Shown piece by piece: positions 51,163-61,163 of a stretch of 64,000 nt of DNA. The notes under the pieces are model-generated. The model worked only from the letters and a program-made list of their open reading frames with translations. It searched no databases and was not told the DNA's origin. This stretch comes from Escherichia coli. GTDB taxonomy: Bacteria; Pseudomonadota; Gammaproteobacteria; Enterobacterales; Enterobacteriaceae. Positions within the stretch are counted from its first letter, which is position 1. Each line of letters begins with the position of its first letter. Where the stretch lies: assembly GCF_011881725.1 (NCBI RefSeq), contig NZ_JAATUR010000015.1:1-64000 (forward strand). Direction: 5' to 3'. The position numbers were made by a program, and so were the translations under genes.

Positions 51163-51597
51163 TTGGAATCGCCACTAGGTTCTGATCTGGCACGGTTGGT
51201 GCGCATATGGCGTGCTCTGATAGACCATCGCCTGAAACCCCTGGAGTTAACGCAAACCCATTGGGTGACGTTGCACAATATACATCAGTTACCTCCAGAC
51301 CAGTCGCAAATTCAACTGGCAAAAGCGATCGGCATTGAGCAGCCATCACTGGTTCGTACGTTGGACCAACTGGAAGAAAAAGAGTTAATTTCGCGTCAAA
51401 CATGTCCCAGCGATCGGCGGGCCAAACGTATTAAACTGACGGAAAAGGCGGAACCGCTGATTAGCGAAATGGAAGCAGTTATTAACAAGACCCGGGCAGA
51501 AATTTTGGATGGAATTTCAGCAGAGGAACTGGAACAACTGATTAGGCTCATTGCAAAACTTGAGCATAATATTACTGAGTTACAGGCCAAAGGGTGA
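51163..51597 (+). CDS. slyA: SlyA, MarR-family transcription regulator
   Basis: 144 residues, winged-helix MarR regulator that antagonises H-NS at genes such as hlyE. HTH at about 48-70 ([21 protein letters not shown]) and basic wing [14 protein letters not shown]. The TTG start at 51163 is preferred because AAGGAG lies 6 nt before it; ATG at 51157 would be immediately next to the site. From memory, several residues differ from K-12, for example Glu in EEKELISR, Pro in TCPSDRR, Asp in ILDGISAEE. Confidence 0.95.
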   Translation: MESPLGSDLARLVRIWRALIDHRLKPLELTQTHWVTLHNIHQLPPDQSQIQLAKAIGIEQPSLVRTLDQLEEKELISRQTCPSDRRAKRIKLTEKAEPLISEMEAVINKTRAEILDGISAEELEQLIRLIAKLEHNITELQAKG

Positions 51598-51608
51598 AAT
51601 AAAGGGGG

Positions 51609-51643
51609 CGTGTGGTCAGTTTGCTGACCACACGTCAACTTGT
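51609..51643. terminator. Terminator between slyA and slyB
   Basis: CGTGTGGTCAG-TTTG-CTGACCACACG, a perfect 11-bp stem, between convergent genes. Plus strand continues TCAACTTGTTT. Confidence 0.85.
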
Positions 51644-52111
51644 TTAGCGCGGGGATACCGTCACCTGGCTGCCGTTGCTGGCCAGAACGACACGTTGTCC
51701 TGGAGAGAAATGTGTATTGCCCTGTTTCTGTACCACCATGATGGTGTTGCCGTCATCTTTACGAATTTCCAGCTCCACACCCTGTGTTTTGTTCATTGCG
51801 CTCTGTACGCCCTGACCGGCTACGCCACCCGCGACGGCGCCTGCTGCGGTAGCCAAAGAGCGTCCAGTTCCGCCACCAACGGTATTACCAAGAAAACCAC
51901 CGAGAACCGCACCGCCAATTGCGCCGATGACGTTGGAATCATCACCGCCCTGAATTTGTACCTGCCGTACGTTAACAATTGTGCCATAGCTGACATTCTG
52001 CACTTGCTTCGCTTCAGAGGCAGTATAAACATCGCCAGATAGGGTATCGTTGTTAACACAACCAACAAGAGAAAGGCCTACCATTGATACAACCAGCACG
52101 CGTTTAATCAT
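51644..52111 (-). CDS. slyB: SlyB, PhoP-regulated outer-membrane lipoprotein
   Basis: 155 residues, lipobox SLVGC near residue 18, and a glycine-zipper domain (IGGAVLGGFLGNTVGGGTG...GAVAGGVAG) that inserts in membranes; C-terminal beta domain. Stabilises outer-membrane proteins under stress. Upstream is a PhoP box with correctly spaced -10. Confidence 0.96.
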   Translation of the reverse strand: MIKRVLVVSMVGLSLVGCVNNDTLSGDVYTASEAKQVQNVSYGTIVNVRQVQIQGGDDSNVIGAIGGAVLGGFLGNTVGGGTGRSLATAAGAVAGGVAGQGVQSAMNKTQGVELEIRKDDGNTIMVVQKQGNTHFSPGQRVVLASNGSQVTVSPR

Positions 52112-52217
52112 TGAAAAATCTCCTGATTACCATGAAACGCCTCACAAGCATCCCTAATGGTCAAAGTAAATCGCATTAGTATAACCATTATTACATGTTC
52201 CACTAAAGCATGATTAA

Positions 52218-52252
52218 ATCATAAGTAGAGCAAGGTTAACCAAGTATAAACA
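52218..52252 (-). promoter_or_regulatory. slyB PhoP-box promoter
   Basis: Minus strand TGTTTA-TACTT-GGTTAA (52236-52252), matching the PhoP direct repeat (T/G)GTTTA-N5-(T/G)GTTTA with one change, then 12 bp and TATGAT (52218-52223): the class-I PhoP promoter architecture. Confidence 0.8.
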
Positions 52253-52385
52253 AAACATTCATATTAGTTATTGATGTGAATATAATCTTTAACTACCAAT
52301 GATAAAAATCGGCTCTTAGGCATGGAATTCGCGAAAAGTTTGTGTTTGAGTGGTGCGCAAACATCAGGTTGAAAAAGGATGAACG

Positions 52386-53507
52386 ATGAAATCAGGCCGC
52401 TTTATTGGTGTTATGTCAGGTACTAGCCTGGATGGTGTCGATGTTGTATTGGCGACGATCGATGAACACCGGGTGGCGCAGCAGGCCAGTTTGAGCTGGC
52501 CGATTCCTCCGTCACTCAAACAGGCGGTGCTGGATATTTGCCAGGGGCAACAGCTTACGCTCTCTCAGTTTGGTCAACTGGATACCCGACTAGGCTGCTT
52601 ATTTGCGGATGCCGTTAACGCGCTATTAAAAGCAGAAAATTTACAGCCGCAAGATATCGTGGCTATCGGTTGTCATGGTCAGACCGTCTGGCATGAACCC
52701 ATGGGCGTCGCGCCACATACGCTACAGATTGGGGATAACAATCAAATTGTTGCGCGGACTGGAATAACTGTCGTCGGGGATTTTCGCCGTCGCGATATCG
52801 CCTTAGGAGGTCAAGGCGCCCCGTTGGTACCTGCCTTCCATCACGCATTGTTGGCCCATCCTACTGAGCGACGAATGGTGCTCAATATTGGCGGCATCGC
52901 TAATTTGTCATTGCTCATTCCTGGGCAACCGGTAGGGGGCTACGATACCGGACCGGGCAACATGCTAATGGACGCATGGATCTCGCGTCAGGTCGGTAAA
53001 CCTTATGATAAAGACGCTGAGTGGGCTCGGGCGGGCAAGGTTATTCTGCCGCTGCTGCAAAACATGCTTAGCGATCCGTATTTTTCCCAACCGGCCCCCA
53101 AAAGCACCGGGCGTGAATACTTTAACTATGCCTGGCTGGAACGCTATTTGCGCCATTTCCCGGGCGTTGAGCCCCGTGATGTCCAGGCAACACTGGCGGA
53201 ACTTACAGCCGTGACCATTTCTGACCAGGTATTGCTAAGCGGTGGCTGCGATCGATTGATGGTGTGTGGTGGTGGTAGTCGCAATCCGTTGCTCATGGCG
53301 CGTCTGGCTGCATTACTGCCAGGTACTGAAGTGACCACCACCGATGCTGTTGGCATTAGCGGCGATGACATGGAAGCGTTAGCCTTTGCATGGCTTGCCT
53401 GGCGAACGCTGGCTGGGTTGCCCGGCAATCTACCTTCAGTTACCGGCGCAAGCGAGGAGACGGTGCTGGGCGCTATTTTCCCTGCAAACCCGCGATATCA
53501 GAGTTAA
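52386..53507 (+). CDS. anmK: AnmK, 1,6-anhydro-N-acetylmuramic acid kinase
   Basis: 373 residues of the ASKHA fold: phosphate-1 loop [12 protein letters not shown] (about 9-20), adenosine/phosphate-2 region NIGGIANLS and TGPGNMLMD, and [15 protein letters not shown]. Phosphorylates anhMurNAc with ring opening to MurNAc-6-P during wall recycling. Four residues longer at the C-terminus (after FPANP) than the K-12 protein I recall, and with several substitutions. Confidence 0.95.
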   Translation: MKSGRFIGVMSGTSLDGVDVVLATIDEHRVAQQASLSWPIPPSLKQAVLDICQGQQLTLSQFGQLDTRLGCLFADAVNALLKAENLQPQDIVAIGCHGQTVWHEPMGVAPHTLQIGDNNQIVARTGITVVGDFRRRDIALGGQGAPLVPAFHHALLAHPTERRMVLNIGGIANLSLLIPGQPVGGYDTGPGNMLMDAWISRQVGKPYDKDAEWARAGKVILPLLQNMLSDPYFSQPAPKSTGREYFNYAWLERYLRHFPGVEPRDVQATLAELTAVTISDQVLLSGGCDRLMVCGGGSRNPLLMARLAALLPGTEVTTTDAVGISGDDMEALAFAWLAWRTLAGLPGNLPSVTGASEETVLGAIFPANPRYQS

Positions 53508-53591
53508 CTGAATTTTTCTTACTGCGACTGCCGTTACACTTGGAAGTTGAGGAGGGCGTATTGCCCTCCGGACCAGGAAAGTCTTCGGGAT

Positions 53592-53921
53592 ATGTTTATG
53601 AAAAAACTGTTACTACTTTGTCTGCCGGTATTTCTTACCGGCTGTAGCGCGTTTAATCAACTGGTTGAGCGCATGCAAACTGATACGCTGGAATACCAGT
53701 GTGATGAAAAACCGTTGACGGTCAAACTGAATAATCCGCGTCAGGAAGTCAGTTTTGTTTACGATAATCAATTGCTGCATCTCAAACAGGGCATTTCCGC
53801 GTCTGGTGCACGTTACACCGATGGGATCTATGTTTTCTGGTCGAAAGGTGAGGAAGCAACTGTCTATAAACGTGATCGCATCGTCTTGAATAACTGTCAG
53901 TTACAAAATCCACAGCGTTGA
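53592..53921 (+). CDS. mliC: MliC, membrane-bound lysozyme inhibitor
   Basis: 109 residues, outer-membrane lipoprotein of the MliC/PliC family that inhibits C-type lysozyme. Signal with lipobox LTGCS (Cys near 18), followed by [10 protein letters not shown] and the [17 protein letters not shown] inhibitor loop with conserved Ser/Tyr/Lys. The start at 53592 follows the family; ATG at 53598 is also possible. Confidence 0.93.
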   Translation: MFMKKLLLLCLPVFLTGCSAFNQLVERMQTDTLEYQCDEKPLTVKLNNPRQEVSFVYDNQLLHLKQGISASGARYTDGIYVFWSKGEEATVYKRDRIVLNNCQLQNPQR

Positions 53922-53979
53922 GATTTTTCCAGGGGCGGCGCACAATAGCGTCACCCACTGACAATCCGTAAAGAAAACC

Positions 53980-54636
53980 ATGGCTGATAACGACGAATTG
54001 CAGAAAATCGCGCATTTGCGCCGCGAATACACAAAAGGCGGTTTACGCCGCCGCGATCTTCCCGCCGATCCTTTAACCCTTTTTGAACGCTGGCTTTCTC
54101 AGGCCTGTGAAGCCAAACTGACTGACCCTACCGCGATGGTCGTCGCCACCGTTGATGAACATGGCCAACCATATCAACGTATTGTGTTACTCAAACATTA
54201 CGATGAAAAAGGCATGGTGTTTTACACCAACCTTGGCAGCCGTAAAGCACACCAGATCGAAAATAACCCGCGCGTAAGCCTGCTTTTCCCGTGGCATACC
54301 CTTGAACGCCAGGTGATGGTGATCGGTAAAGCGGAACGTCTTTCGACTCTCGAAGTAATGAAATATTTTCATAGCCGGCCGCGTGATAGCCAGATTGGCG
54401 CGTGGGTATCGAAACAGTCCAGCCGCATTTCTGCCCGTGGGATCCTTGAAAGCAAATTCCTGGAATTGAAGCAGAAGTTTCAACAGGGCGAAGTTCCGTT
54501 GCCGAGTTTTTGGGGCGGTTTTCGTGTCAGCCTTGAACAAGTTGAGTTCTGGCAGGGCGGAGAGCATCGGCTGCATGACCGCTTTTTGTACCAGCGTGAA
54601 AACGAGGTGTGGAAAATCGATCGCCTTGCACCCTGA
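53980..54636 (+). CDS. pdxH: PdxH, pyridoxine/pyridoxamine 5'-phosphate oxidase
   Basis: 218-residue FMN enzyme making PLP from PNP or PMP. N-terminal basic segment [15 protein letters not shown] closes the site; FMN motifs [13 protein letters not shown] and [11 protein letters not shown]... C-terminal [12 protein letters not shown] holds the catalytic Arg/His. Confidence 0.97.
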   Translation: MADNDELQKIAHLRREYTKGGLRRRDLPADPLTLFERWLSQACEAKLTDPTAMVVATVDEHGQPYQRIVLLKHYDEKGMVFYTNLGSRKAHQIENNPRVSLLFPWHTLERQVMVIGKAERLSTLEVMKYFHSRPRDSQIGAWVSKQSSRISARGILESKFLELKQKFQQGEVPLPSFWGGFRVSLEQVEFWQGGEHRLHDRFLYQRENEVWKIDRLAP

Positions 54637-54764
54637 AAAGATGCAAAAATCTTGCTTTAATCGCTGGTACTCCTGATTCCGGCACTTTATTCTATGTCTC
54701 TTTCGCATCTGGCGAAAAGTCGTGTACCGGCAAAGGTGCAGTCGTTATATACATGGAGATTTTG

Positions 54765-56039
54765 ATGGCAAGCAGTAACTTGATTAAACAATTGCAAGAG
54801 CGGGGGCTGGTGGCCCAGGTGACGGACGAAGAAGCGTTAGCAGAGCGACTGGCGCAAGGCCCGATCGCGCTCTATTGCGGCTTCGATCCTACCGCTGACA
54901 GCTTGCATTTGGGGCATCTTGTTCCATTGTTATGCCTGAAACGCTTCCAGCAGGCGGGCCACAAGCCGGTTGCGCTGGTAGGCGGCGCGACGGGTCTGAT
55001 TGGCGACCCGAGCTTCAAAGCTGCCGAGCGTAAGCTGAACACTGAAGAAACTGTTCAGGAGTGGGTGGACAAAATCCGCAAGCAGGTTGCCCCGTTCCTC
55101 GATTTCGACTGCGGAGAAAACTCTGCTATCGCAGCGAACAACTATGACTGGTTCGGCAATATGAATGTGCTGACCTTCCTGCGCGATATCGGCAAACACT
55201 TCTCCGTTAACCAGATGATCAACAAAGAAGCGGTTAAGCAGCGTCTCAACCGTGAAGATCAGGGGATCTCGTTCACCGAGTTTTCCTACAACCTGTTGCA
55301 GGGCTATGACTTTGCCTGCCTGAACAAACAGTACGGTGTGGCGTTGCAAATCGGCGGTTCTGACCAGTGGGGTAACATCACCTCTGGTATCGATCTGACC
55401 CGTCGTCTGCATCAGAACCAGGTGTTTGGCCTGACCGTTCCGCTGATCACCAAAGCAGACGGCACTAAATTTGGTAAAACTGAAGGCGGTGCCGTCTGGT
55501 TGGATCCGAAGAAAACCAGCCCGTACAAATTCTACCAGTTCTGGATCAACACTGCGGATGCCGACGTTTACCGCTTCCTGAAGTTCTTCACCTTTATGAG
55601 TATTGAAGAGATCAATGCCCTCGAAGAAGAAGACAAAAACAGCGGTAAAGCCCCACGCGCCCAGTATGTGTTGGCGGAGCAGGTGACGCGTCTTGTTCAC
55701 GGTGAAGAAGGCTTGCAAGCAGCAAAACGTATTACCGAGTGCCTGTTCAGCGGTTCTTTGAGTGCGCTGAGTGAAGCGGACTTCGAACAACTGGCGCAGG
55801 ACGGTGTACCGATGGTTGAGATGGAAAAAGGCGCTGATCTGATGCAGGCTCTGGTTGATTCTGAACTGCAACCTTCCCGTGGTCAGGCGCGTAAAACTAT
55901 CGCGTCCAATGCCATCACCATTAACGGTGAAAAACAGTCCGATCCTGAATACTTCTTTAAAGAAGAAGATCGTCTGTTTGGTCGTTATACCTTACTGCGT
56001 CGCGGTAAAAAGAATTACTGCCTGATTTGCTGGAAATAA
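54765..56039 (+). CDS. tyrS: TyrS, tyrosyl-tRNA synthetase
   Basis: 424-residue class I synthetase. HIGH equivalent HLGHL (about 49), KMSKS equivalent KFGKT (about 235), tyrosine-binding [10 protein letters not shown] and [10 protein letters not shown], and C-terminal S4 RNA-binding domain ([18 protein letters not shown]). The start at 54765 gives the family length; the frame is open 52 codons further upstream. Between pdxH and pdxY, with a terminator after it. Confidence 0.97.
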   Translation: MASSNLIKQLQERGLVAQVTDEEALAERLAQGPIALYCGFDPTADSLHLGHLVPLLCLKRFQQAGHKPVALVGGATGLIGDPSFKAAERKLNTEETVQEWVDKIRKQVAPFLDFDCGENSAIAANNYDWFGNMNVLTFLRDIGKHFSVNQMINKEAVKQRLNREDQGISFTEFSYNLLQGYDFACLNKQYGVALQIGGSDQWGNITSGIDLTRRLHQNQVFGLTVPLITKADGTKFGKTEGGAVWLDPKKTSPYKFYQFWINTADADVYRFLKFFTFMSIEEINALEEEDKNSGKAPRAQYVLAEQVTRLVHGEEGLQAAKRITECLFSGSLSALSEADFEQLAQDGVPMVEMEKGADLMQALVDSELQPSRGQARKTIASNAITINGEKQSDPEYFFKEEDRLFGRYTLLRRGKKNYCLICWK

Positions 56040-56055
56040 TGCTTTAAGTTGAAAG

Positions 56056-56087
56056 GGGGAGTGAGAAATCACTCCCCTTGATTTTTT
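56056..56087 (+). terminator. tyrS terminator
   Basis: GGGGAGTGA-GAAA-TCACTCCCC and TTGATTTTTT: 9-bp stem, GNRA tetraloop and T6. It ends only 12 bp before the pdxY ATG, so it sits across the pdxY leader; pdxY then depends on read-through or a start within it. Confidence 0.9.
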
Positions 56088-56098
56088 ATACAGGGAAC

Positions 56099-56962
56099 AT
56101 GATGAAAAATATTCTCGCTATCCAGTCTCACGTTGTTTATGGTCATGCGGGTAACAGTGCGGCGGAGTTTCCGATGCGCCGCCTGGGGGCGAATGTCTGG
56201 CCGTTGAACACAGTTCAATTTTCTAATCACACTCAATACGGCAAATGGACTGGCTGCGTGATGCCGCCAAGCCATTTAACCGAAATTGTGCAGGGCATTG
56301 CCGCCATCGATAAATTACACACTTGTGATGCCGTACTTAGTGGTTATCTGGGTTCGGCGGAGCAGGGCGAGCATATCCTCGGTATTGTCCGTCAGGTGAA
56401 AGCGGTAAATCCAGAGGCAAAATATTTTTGTGACCCAGTAATGGGGCATCCTGAAAAAGGGTGTATTGTTGCGCCGGGCGTAGCGGAGTTTCACGTGCGT
56501 CACGGCTTGCCTGCGAGCGATATTATCGCGCCGAATCTGGTTGAACTGGAAATCCTCTGTGAGCATCCGGTAAACAATGTCGAAGAAGCGGTTCAGGCAG
56601 CGCGCGAGCTCATTGCACAAGGTCCGCAAATTGTCTTGGTTAAACATCTGGCGCGAGCTGGCTACAGCCGTGATCGTTTTGAAATGCTGCTGGTCACCGC
56701 CGATGAAGCCTGGCATATCAGCCGTCCGCTGGTGGATTTTGGTATGCGCCAGCCAGTTGGTGTTGGTGATGTAACGAGCGGTTTACTGCTGGTGAAACTT
56801 CTTCAGGGGGCAACGCTGCAGGAGGCTCTGGAACATGTGACGGCTGCGGTATACGAAATCATGGTGACCACCAAAGCAATGCAAGAATATGAGCTGCAAG
56901 TGGTTGCTGCTCAGGATCGTATTGCCAAACCGGAACATTATTTCAGCGCAACGAAACTCTGA
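56099..56962 (+). CDS. pdxY: PdxY, pyridoxal kinase
   Basis: 287-residue ribokinase-fold kinase phosphorylating pyridoxal, second B6-salvage kinase of E. coli beside PdxK. Start [19 protein letters not shown], vitamin pocket QSHVVYG, and catalytic GVGDVTSG near 220 with Asp. AGGGAACATG upstream. The start at 56099 chosen as family length; an ATG at 56078 overlaps the tyrS terminator. Confidence 0.97.
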   Translation: MMKNILAIQSHVVYGHAGNSAAEFPMRRLGANVWPLNTVQFSNHTQYGKWTGCVMPPSHLTEIVQGIAAIDKLHTCDAVLSGYLGSAEQGEHILGIVRQVKAVNPEAKYFCDPVMGHPEKGCIVAPGVAEFHVRHGLPASDIIAPNLVELEILCEHPVNNVEEAVQAARELIAQGPQIVLVKHLARAGYSRDRFEMLLVTADEAWHISRPLVDFGMRQPVGVGDVTSGLLLVKLLQGATLQEALEHVTAAVYEIMVTTKAMQEYELQVVAAQDRIAKPEHYFSATKL

Positions 56963-56973
56963 AATATCTCATT

Positions 56974-57000
56974 TCGGCCCACAGCGGACCTGTGGGCCGA
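56974..57000. terminator. Terminator between pdxY and gstA
   Basis: TCGGCCCACAG-CGGAC-CTGTGGGCCGA, a perfect 11-bp stem between convergent genes. T-runs are weak in both directions. Confidence 0.75.
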
Positions 57001-57006
57001 TGGCTA

Positions 57007-57612
57007 TTATTTCAAATTTTCCGCCAACAGTGCTTCTTGCACCTCCGGACGTTCAGCCATACGTTGCATGAATGCTGCGATGTGCTCTAAACCTTCCAGA
57101 TTCAGTTTCACCGCGTATGCCCAGCGCAGAACCGTAAACAGATAGGCATCAGCAATCGTAAAACGTTGCCCACAGATCCAGTGTTCATCCTTCAGAGCAT
57201 CGTTCACATATTGCAGTTTCTTCTCCAGCTGTGCGCGAACCGTTGGTTTGTACTCTTCCGGTGTATCAGGGCGAAATAGTGGTGTGAAACCTTTATGCAG
57301 CTCGGTGGCGATGTAATTCAGCCATTCGATGGTTTTATAGCGGGATATACTGTTTACTGGTGCCAGCAAATGGCGGTCGGGGACGCTGTCGGCAAGATAT
57401 TGCATAATCGCTACGCCTTCCGTCAGCAAAGTACCATCGTCCAGCAACAACGCAGGAACCTGTCCCTTAGGGTTAACGGCGAAGTAATCATCACCGTTTT
57501 CGAGACGTTTTTTCATTAAATCCACACTGACGAGCGTAAAGTCCTTTCCACTCTCACGCAGGGTGATATGGGAAGCGAGAGAGCAGGCACCCGGTTTGTA
57601 GAACAGTTTCAT
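57007..57612 (-). CDS. gstA: GstA, beta-class glutathione S-transferase
   Basis: 201 residues. N-terminal thioredoxin-fold domain with Cys10 (KPGACSLA), [14 protein letters not shown] and [11 protein letters not shown] (glutathione site), and all-alpha C-terminal domain with FTIADAYLF. Conjugates or reduces electrophiles. Confidence 0.97.
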   Translation of the reverse strand: MKLFYKPGACSLASHITLRESGKDFTLVSVDLMKKRLENGDDYFAVNPKGQVPALLLDDGTLLTEGVAIMQYLADSVPDRHLLAPVNSISRYKTIEWLNYIATELHKGFTPLFRPDTPEEYKPTVRAQLEKKLQYVNDALKDEHWICGQRFTIADAYLFTVLRWAYAVKLNLEGLEHIAAFMQRMAERPEVQEALLAENLK

Positions 57613-57662
57613 CGGTAACTCCTTTTGACTGTGGTTTAAAGTATGGTAGTGCGTCGCTGAAC

Positions 57663-57695
57663 AAAAAAAAAGCCGCTAACGAAAAGTTAGCGGCT
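57663..57695 (-). terminator. dtpA terminator
   Basis: Minus strand AGCCGCTAAC-TTTTC-GTTAGCGGCT then TTTTTTTTT, immediately after dtpA. Confidence 0.95.
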
Positions 57696-57717
57696 CATAA
57701 AAGAGTTTCCCTAAAAT

Positions 57718-59220
57718 TTACGCTACGGCAGCTTTCGCCGCTTTGTCTGCAGCGTCATCCTGCGTCATGCGGTGCAGTTTCGGTGCGGTCAGCAGCATCA
57801 GCACTGCAATAACGGCAGTAGCGACACCAATCTGTAAGAACACGCGGCCATAGACTTCCAGCGACATCAACGGATCGGTAACGTTATCCGGTACAGCCAT
57901 CATACCCGCAACATAGCCACCAATCAGGTTTGCACCGGCAGTGGTCAGGAACCAGCTACCCATAATGAAGCCCATCAGGCGCTGCGGAACGAGTTGTGCA
58001 ACCATTGCCAGACCCAGACCAGAGATCATCAGTTCACCGATACTCTGCAGGCCATAACTTGCTACCAGCCAGCTTACAGACACGATACCAGCGTCAGACG
58101 CGAATTTCGCACCCAGTGGCAGAATCAGGAACGCGCCAGAGCACATTACCATACCGATAGCAAACTTGGTTGGCATCGGCAGGGTATCGCCCATCTTGTT
58201 ATAGATAGCAGCGAGAATCGGGCTACCAATGATGATCCAGAACGGGTTCAGTGCCTGATATTGTTCAGGTTCTACAGCCAGACCCAGAATGGTGTGCTCA
58301 ACGTTACGGATTGCAAAGAAGTTCAGAGACGTCGGCATCTGGCTGTACAGCACGAAGAAGATGATTGCTTCAAGCATCAGGATGAAAGCGACGATCATTT
58401 TACGACGTGCAGCGCCTTTCATTGCAAAGGCTTCTTTACCGAAGATAACCACGATACCAAAGGCAACAACGCCCAGCGCCATACGTGCAATGTCCTGGTT
58501 GTGCAGCAGCCAGGTTGCAATCGCGATCAGTGCGGCAACACCAATAATGGTTAACAGCAGATTGCGGTAGTTGATCGGCTCAAAGTCAGGTTTTGAACCG
58601 TACTGCTTAACCCAGCGTTGGCAGAAGGCGAAGTTAACGATGGTGATCAACAGACCAACTACGCTAAGAGCGAATGCGACGCTCCAGCCATACTTGGCTG
58701 CTAACCACGGCGTAGCAATCATAGAGAAGAACGAACCGATGTTGACGGACATGTAGTACATGGTAAATGCACCGTCCAGACGTGGATCGTTTTTCTCGTA
58801 GCAGGTTGACAGCAGTGAAGACGGGTTGGCTTTAAACAGACCGTTACCGACTGCAATCGCCGCCATACCCATATAGACGATACCAGCATCGTGACCAGAC
58901 CAGGCAACCAGCGCATAACCAATAGCCAGCACAATAGCGCCAAGCATAATGACGCGTTTTGTACCAAGTACCTTATCGCCTAACCAACCACCAATAGCGA
59001 CAAGACCATAAACCAGGGCGCTAAAGGAAGAGAAAAGTGTGATTGAATCCGCTTCAGACATACCCAGTTGTTTAACCAGGTAAACAGCCATAATTCCTTG
59101 TAGGCCGTAATAACCAAAACGTTCCCATAACTCAATCGAGAAGATGAGATAGAACGCCTTCGGTTGTTTGAAAGCGTTCAAACTGACGCTTTCAGTTGGT
59201 TTTTGGTTTGCAGTGGACAC
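57718..59220 (-). CDS. dtpA: DtpA, di/tripeptide:proton symporter
   Basis: A 500-residue POT/PTR-family transporter (also TppB), about 14 membrane helices. Signature [23 protein letters not shown] (ExxERFxYY, about 28-50), [18 protein letters not shown] (PTR2 motif) and conserved [21 protein letters not shown] with a Glu near 396. Transcription reportedly needs OmpR in E. coli. A 609-bp gap separates it from nth. Confidence 0.96.
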   Translation of the reverse strand: MSTANQKPTESVSLNAFKQPKAFYLIFSIELWERFGYYGLQGIMAVYLVKQLGMSEADSITLFSSFSALVYGLVAIGGWLGDKVLGTKRVIMLGAIVLAIGYALVAWSGHDAGIVYMGMAAIAVGNGLFKANPSSLLSTCYEKNDPRLDGAFTMYYMSVNIGSFFSMIATPWLAAKYGWSVAFALSVVGLLITIVNFAFCQRWVKQYGSKPDFEPINYRNLLLTIIGVAALIAIATWLLHNQDIARMALGVVAFGIVVIFGKEAFAMKGAARRKMIVAFILMLEAIIFFVLYSQMPTSLNFFAIRNVEHTILGLAVEPEQYQALNPFWIIIGSPILAAIYNKMGDTLPMPTKFAIGMVMCSGAFLILPLGAKFASDAGIVSVSWLVASYGLQSIGELMISGLGLAMVAQLVPQRLMGFIMGSWFLTTAGANLIGGYVAGMMAVPDNVTDPLMSLEVYGRVFLQIGVATAVIAVLMLLTAPKLHRMTQDDAADKAAKAAVA

Positions 59221-59643
59221 TTTTACCTCTTTTTTTACATCCCATATTAACGGGGGTGTTTTCTCGCGTGATGTCTAATAAACATACGCGCAATTTTTAT
59301 AGTGGGAGGGGAAACGGCAGGTAATGTTCACTATCTTGCACTTTCAGACAAGTCCTTTGTAATAATCTGTTACATATAACTTGCATGGAGAAATCCTCGG
59401 CTCATTGAAATGTTATCCAGCGTTAAATTTTTCTAAAAACGTAACGGCAGATTTTTTCACTACCAGAAGAGGGTTGATACCGATATTTGGCGATATGTTC
59501 TACTGTAAGGTGTTTTATGTAGTGAGATAGTCCATTATCTGAAAAATAGGCAGTGTAATGTTTTGTAGGTTTCTGCCTTGTTTGAATCAATGCCTTGTCA
59601 AATTTAACTTAAACGGAGCAATATTTTTACATATTGATGCCAA

Positions 59644-59659
59644 TGTGAGATTGATCACA
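59644..59659. promoter_or_regulatory. CRP site candidate
   Basis: TGTGA-GATTGA-TCACA, both consensus half-sites perfect, spacing 6. It lies 424 bp upstream of the dtpA start, farther than usual for that gene. Confidence 0.75.
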
Positions 59660-59804
59660 AATAGATAGAAAATTTCGCTATTAAAAAAACAATTAACCTG
59701 CATTTTTGGTTATTCATAAGCGGATTACCTGAGAATGATGCCGCGAAGTGGCATCATTGACGTTAACAAGATGTTTTATAAGAGGATAAAGAATGGTTAT
59801 GAAT

Positions 59805-59827
59805 GGGGTAACGATGTTACCCCTTTT
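59805..59827 (+). terminator. Hairpin with T-run downstream of the CRP site
   Basis: GGGGTAAC-GAT-GTTACCCC followed by CTTTTC on the plus strand. In the opposite direction it is just after the nth stop, and could help end the rsx-nth transcript, though there the T-run is missing. Confidence 0.5.
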
Positions 59828-59829
59828 CG

Positions 59830-60465
59830 TCAGATGTCAACTTTCTCTTTGTATTCACAAAGATCTTCAATAATGCAGGAGCCACAGCGGGGCTTGCGGG
59901 CAACACAGGTGTAACGCCCGTGGAGGATTAACCAGTGGTGGCAATCGACTTTGAACTCTGACGGAACCACTTTGAGCAATTTTTCTTCAACTTGTTCGAC
60001 ATTTTTCCCTGGCGCAAATTGGGTGCGGTTGCAGACGCGGAAAATGTGCGTATCCACCGCAATAGTTGGCCAACCGAAAGCCGTATTCAGCACCACATTT
60101 GCCGTTTTACGTCCTACCCCGGGCAGTGCTTCCAGGGCTGCGCGGTCTTCTGGAACTTCGCCGTTATGCTGTTCGAGTAAAATACGGCAGGTTTTGATGA
60201 TATTTTCTGCTTTGCTGTTATATAGCCCAATGGTTTTGATATACGTTTTCACCCCATCAACGCCCAGTTCGAGCATTGCGGCAGGTGTATTCGCCACTGG
60301 ATAAAGCTTTGCCGTCGCCTTATTAACGCTGACATCGGTCGCCTGAGCGGAAAGCAGTACAGCAATCAACAATTCAAAAGGTGAACTGAAATTAAGCTCG
60401 GTTGTGGGATGAGGATTGTTCTCACGCAGGCGAGTGAGGATCTCCAATCGTTTTGCTTTGTTCAT
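59830..60465 (-). CDS. nth: Nth, endonuclease III
   Basis: 211-residue base-excision DNA glycosylase/AP lyase for oxidised pyrimidines. HhH motif LPGVGRKTANVVL with catalytic Lys120, catalytic Asp138 (VDTHIFRVCNR), and the [4Fe-4S] loop C-x6-C-x2-C-x5-C near the C-terminus (CVARKPRCGSCIIEDLC). The start overlaps the rsxE stop by 1 nt, giving translational coupling with the rsx operon, which is established in E. coli. Confidence 0.97.
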   Translation of the reverse strand: MNKAKRLEILTRLRENNPHPTTELNFSSPFELLIAVLLSAQATDVSVNKATAKLYPVANTPAAMLELGVDGVKTYIKTIGLYNSKAENIIKTCRILLEQHNGEVPEDRAALEALPGVGRKTANVVLNTAFGWPTIAVDTHIFRVCNRTQFAPGKNVEQVEEKLLKVVPSEFKVDCHHWLILHGRYTCVARKPRCGSCIIEDLCEYKEKVDI

Positions 60466-61160
60466 CAGACATTCCCTGTTTCACCGTTTGACAACTCGCG
60501 CGTAGCGGCTGCTTCAGCACGGCGCTTTTTCATTCTTTCATCAATCAGGTATTTTCCCGCCAGCATCAGGCCCAGACCAATGAATGCCCCTGGCGGTAAC
60601 ATTGCTAACAGGAAGGGAGAATCGGTGTGGAAGATCTCCACCCGCAATACTTTGGCCCAGCTACCTAACAACGCATCGGCACCGTCAAACAATGTCCCGT
60701 TGCCGATGATTTCGCGTAGTGAACCCAGTACGAACATGGCGCAGGTTGCACCCATGCCTATCGAAAAACCATCAAGCGCGGAGAGTGCCGGACCTTTTTT
60801 GGCGGCGAAGGCTTCCGCACGGCCAACAACGATACAGTTAGTGACAATCAATGGAATAAAAATTCCTAACGATTGATAAAGACCAAAGGCGTATGCGTTA
60901 ATCAGCATTTGTACGGCGCTGACCACTGAGGCAATGATCATCACGTAAATCGGGATACGGATTTCGGCTGGCGTCCAGTGACGTAGCGTCGAGATAGTCA
61001 GGTTGGTGAGGGTCAACACCAGCGTCGTCGCAAGTCCTAAACCCAGTGCGTTAGTGGCTGTGGAAGTAACCGCCAGCAGCGGACAGAGGCCGAGCAACTG
61101 GACCAGCGCGGAGTTGTTCTTCCACAATCCCTGAACAATAACGTCTTTAATTTCGCTCAC
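60465..61160 (-). CDS. rsxE: RsxE, SoxR-reducing complex membrane subunit (RnfE-like)
   Basis: 231 residues, about six membrane helices, NqrD/RnfE family. Part of the RsxABCDGE complex that keeps SoxR reduced and resembles the Rnf ion-pumping ferredoxin:NAD oxidoreductase. Charged C-terminus ([17 protein letters not shown]). 3-bp gap after rsxG. Confidence 0.96.
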   Translation of the reverse strand: MSEIKDVIVQGLWKNNSALVQLLGLCPLLAVTSTATNALGLGLATTLVLTLTNLTISTLRHWTPAEIRIPIYVMIIASVVSAVQMLINAYAFGLYQSLGIFIPLIVTNCIVVGRAEAFAAKKGPALSALDGFSIGMGATCAMFVLGSLREIIGNGTLFDGADALLGSWAKVLRVEIFHTDSPFLLAMLPPGAFIGLGLMLAGKYLIDERMKKRRAEAAATRELSNGETGNV

Positions 61161-61163
61161 GGT

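Larger units (their letters stand above)
59221..59829. other. dtpA-nth intergenic region
   Basis: Long AT-rich non-coding gap. It must hold the dtpA promoter, but I see no clear -35/-10 pair. It also holds a perfect CRP palindrome (59644-59659), a stem AATGATGCC/GGCATCATT (59744-59768) and a hairpin GGGGTAAC/GTTACCCC followed by TTTT on the plus strand (59805-59827). These suggest an unassigned short plus-strand transcript as well as the nth/dtpA transcript. Confidence 0.55.

Noticed and set aside
54930..55871. 313-codon frame antisense to tyrS
   Set aside because: tyrS is certain, and the reverse frame is an effect of its codon bias.
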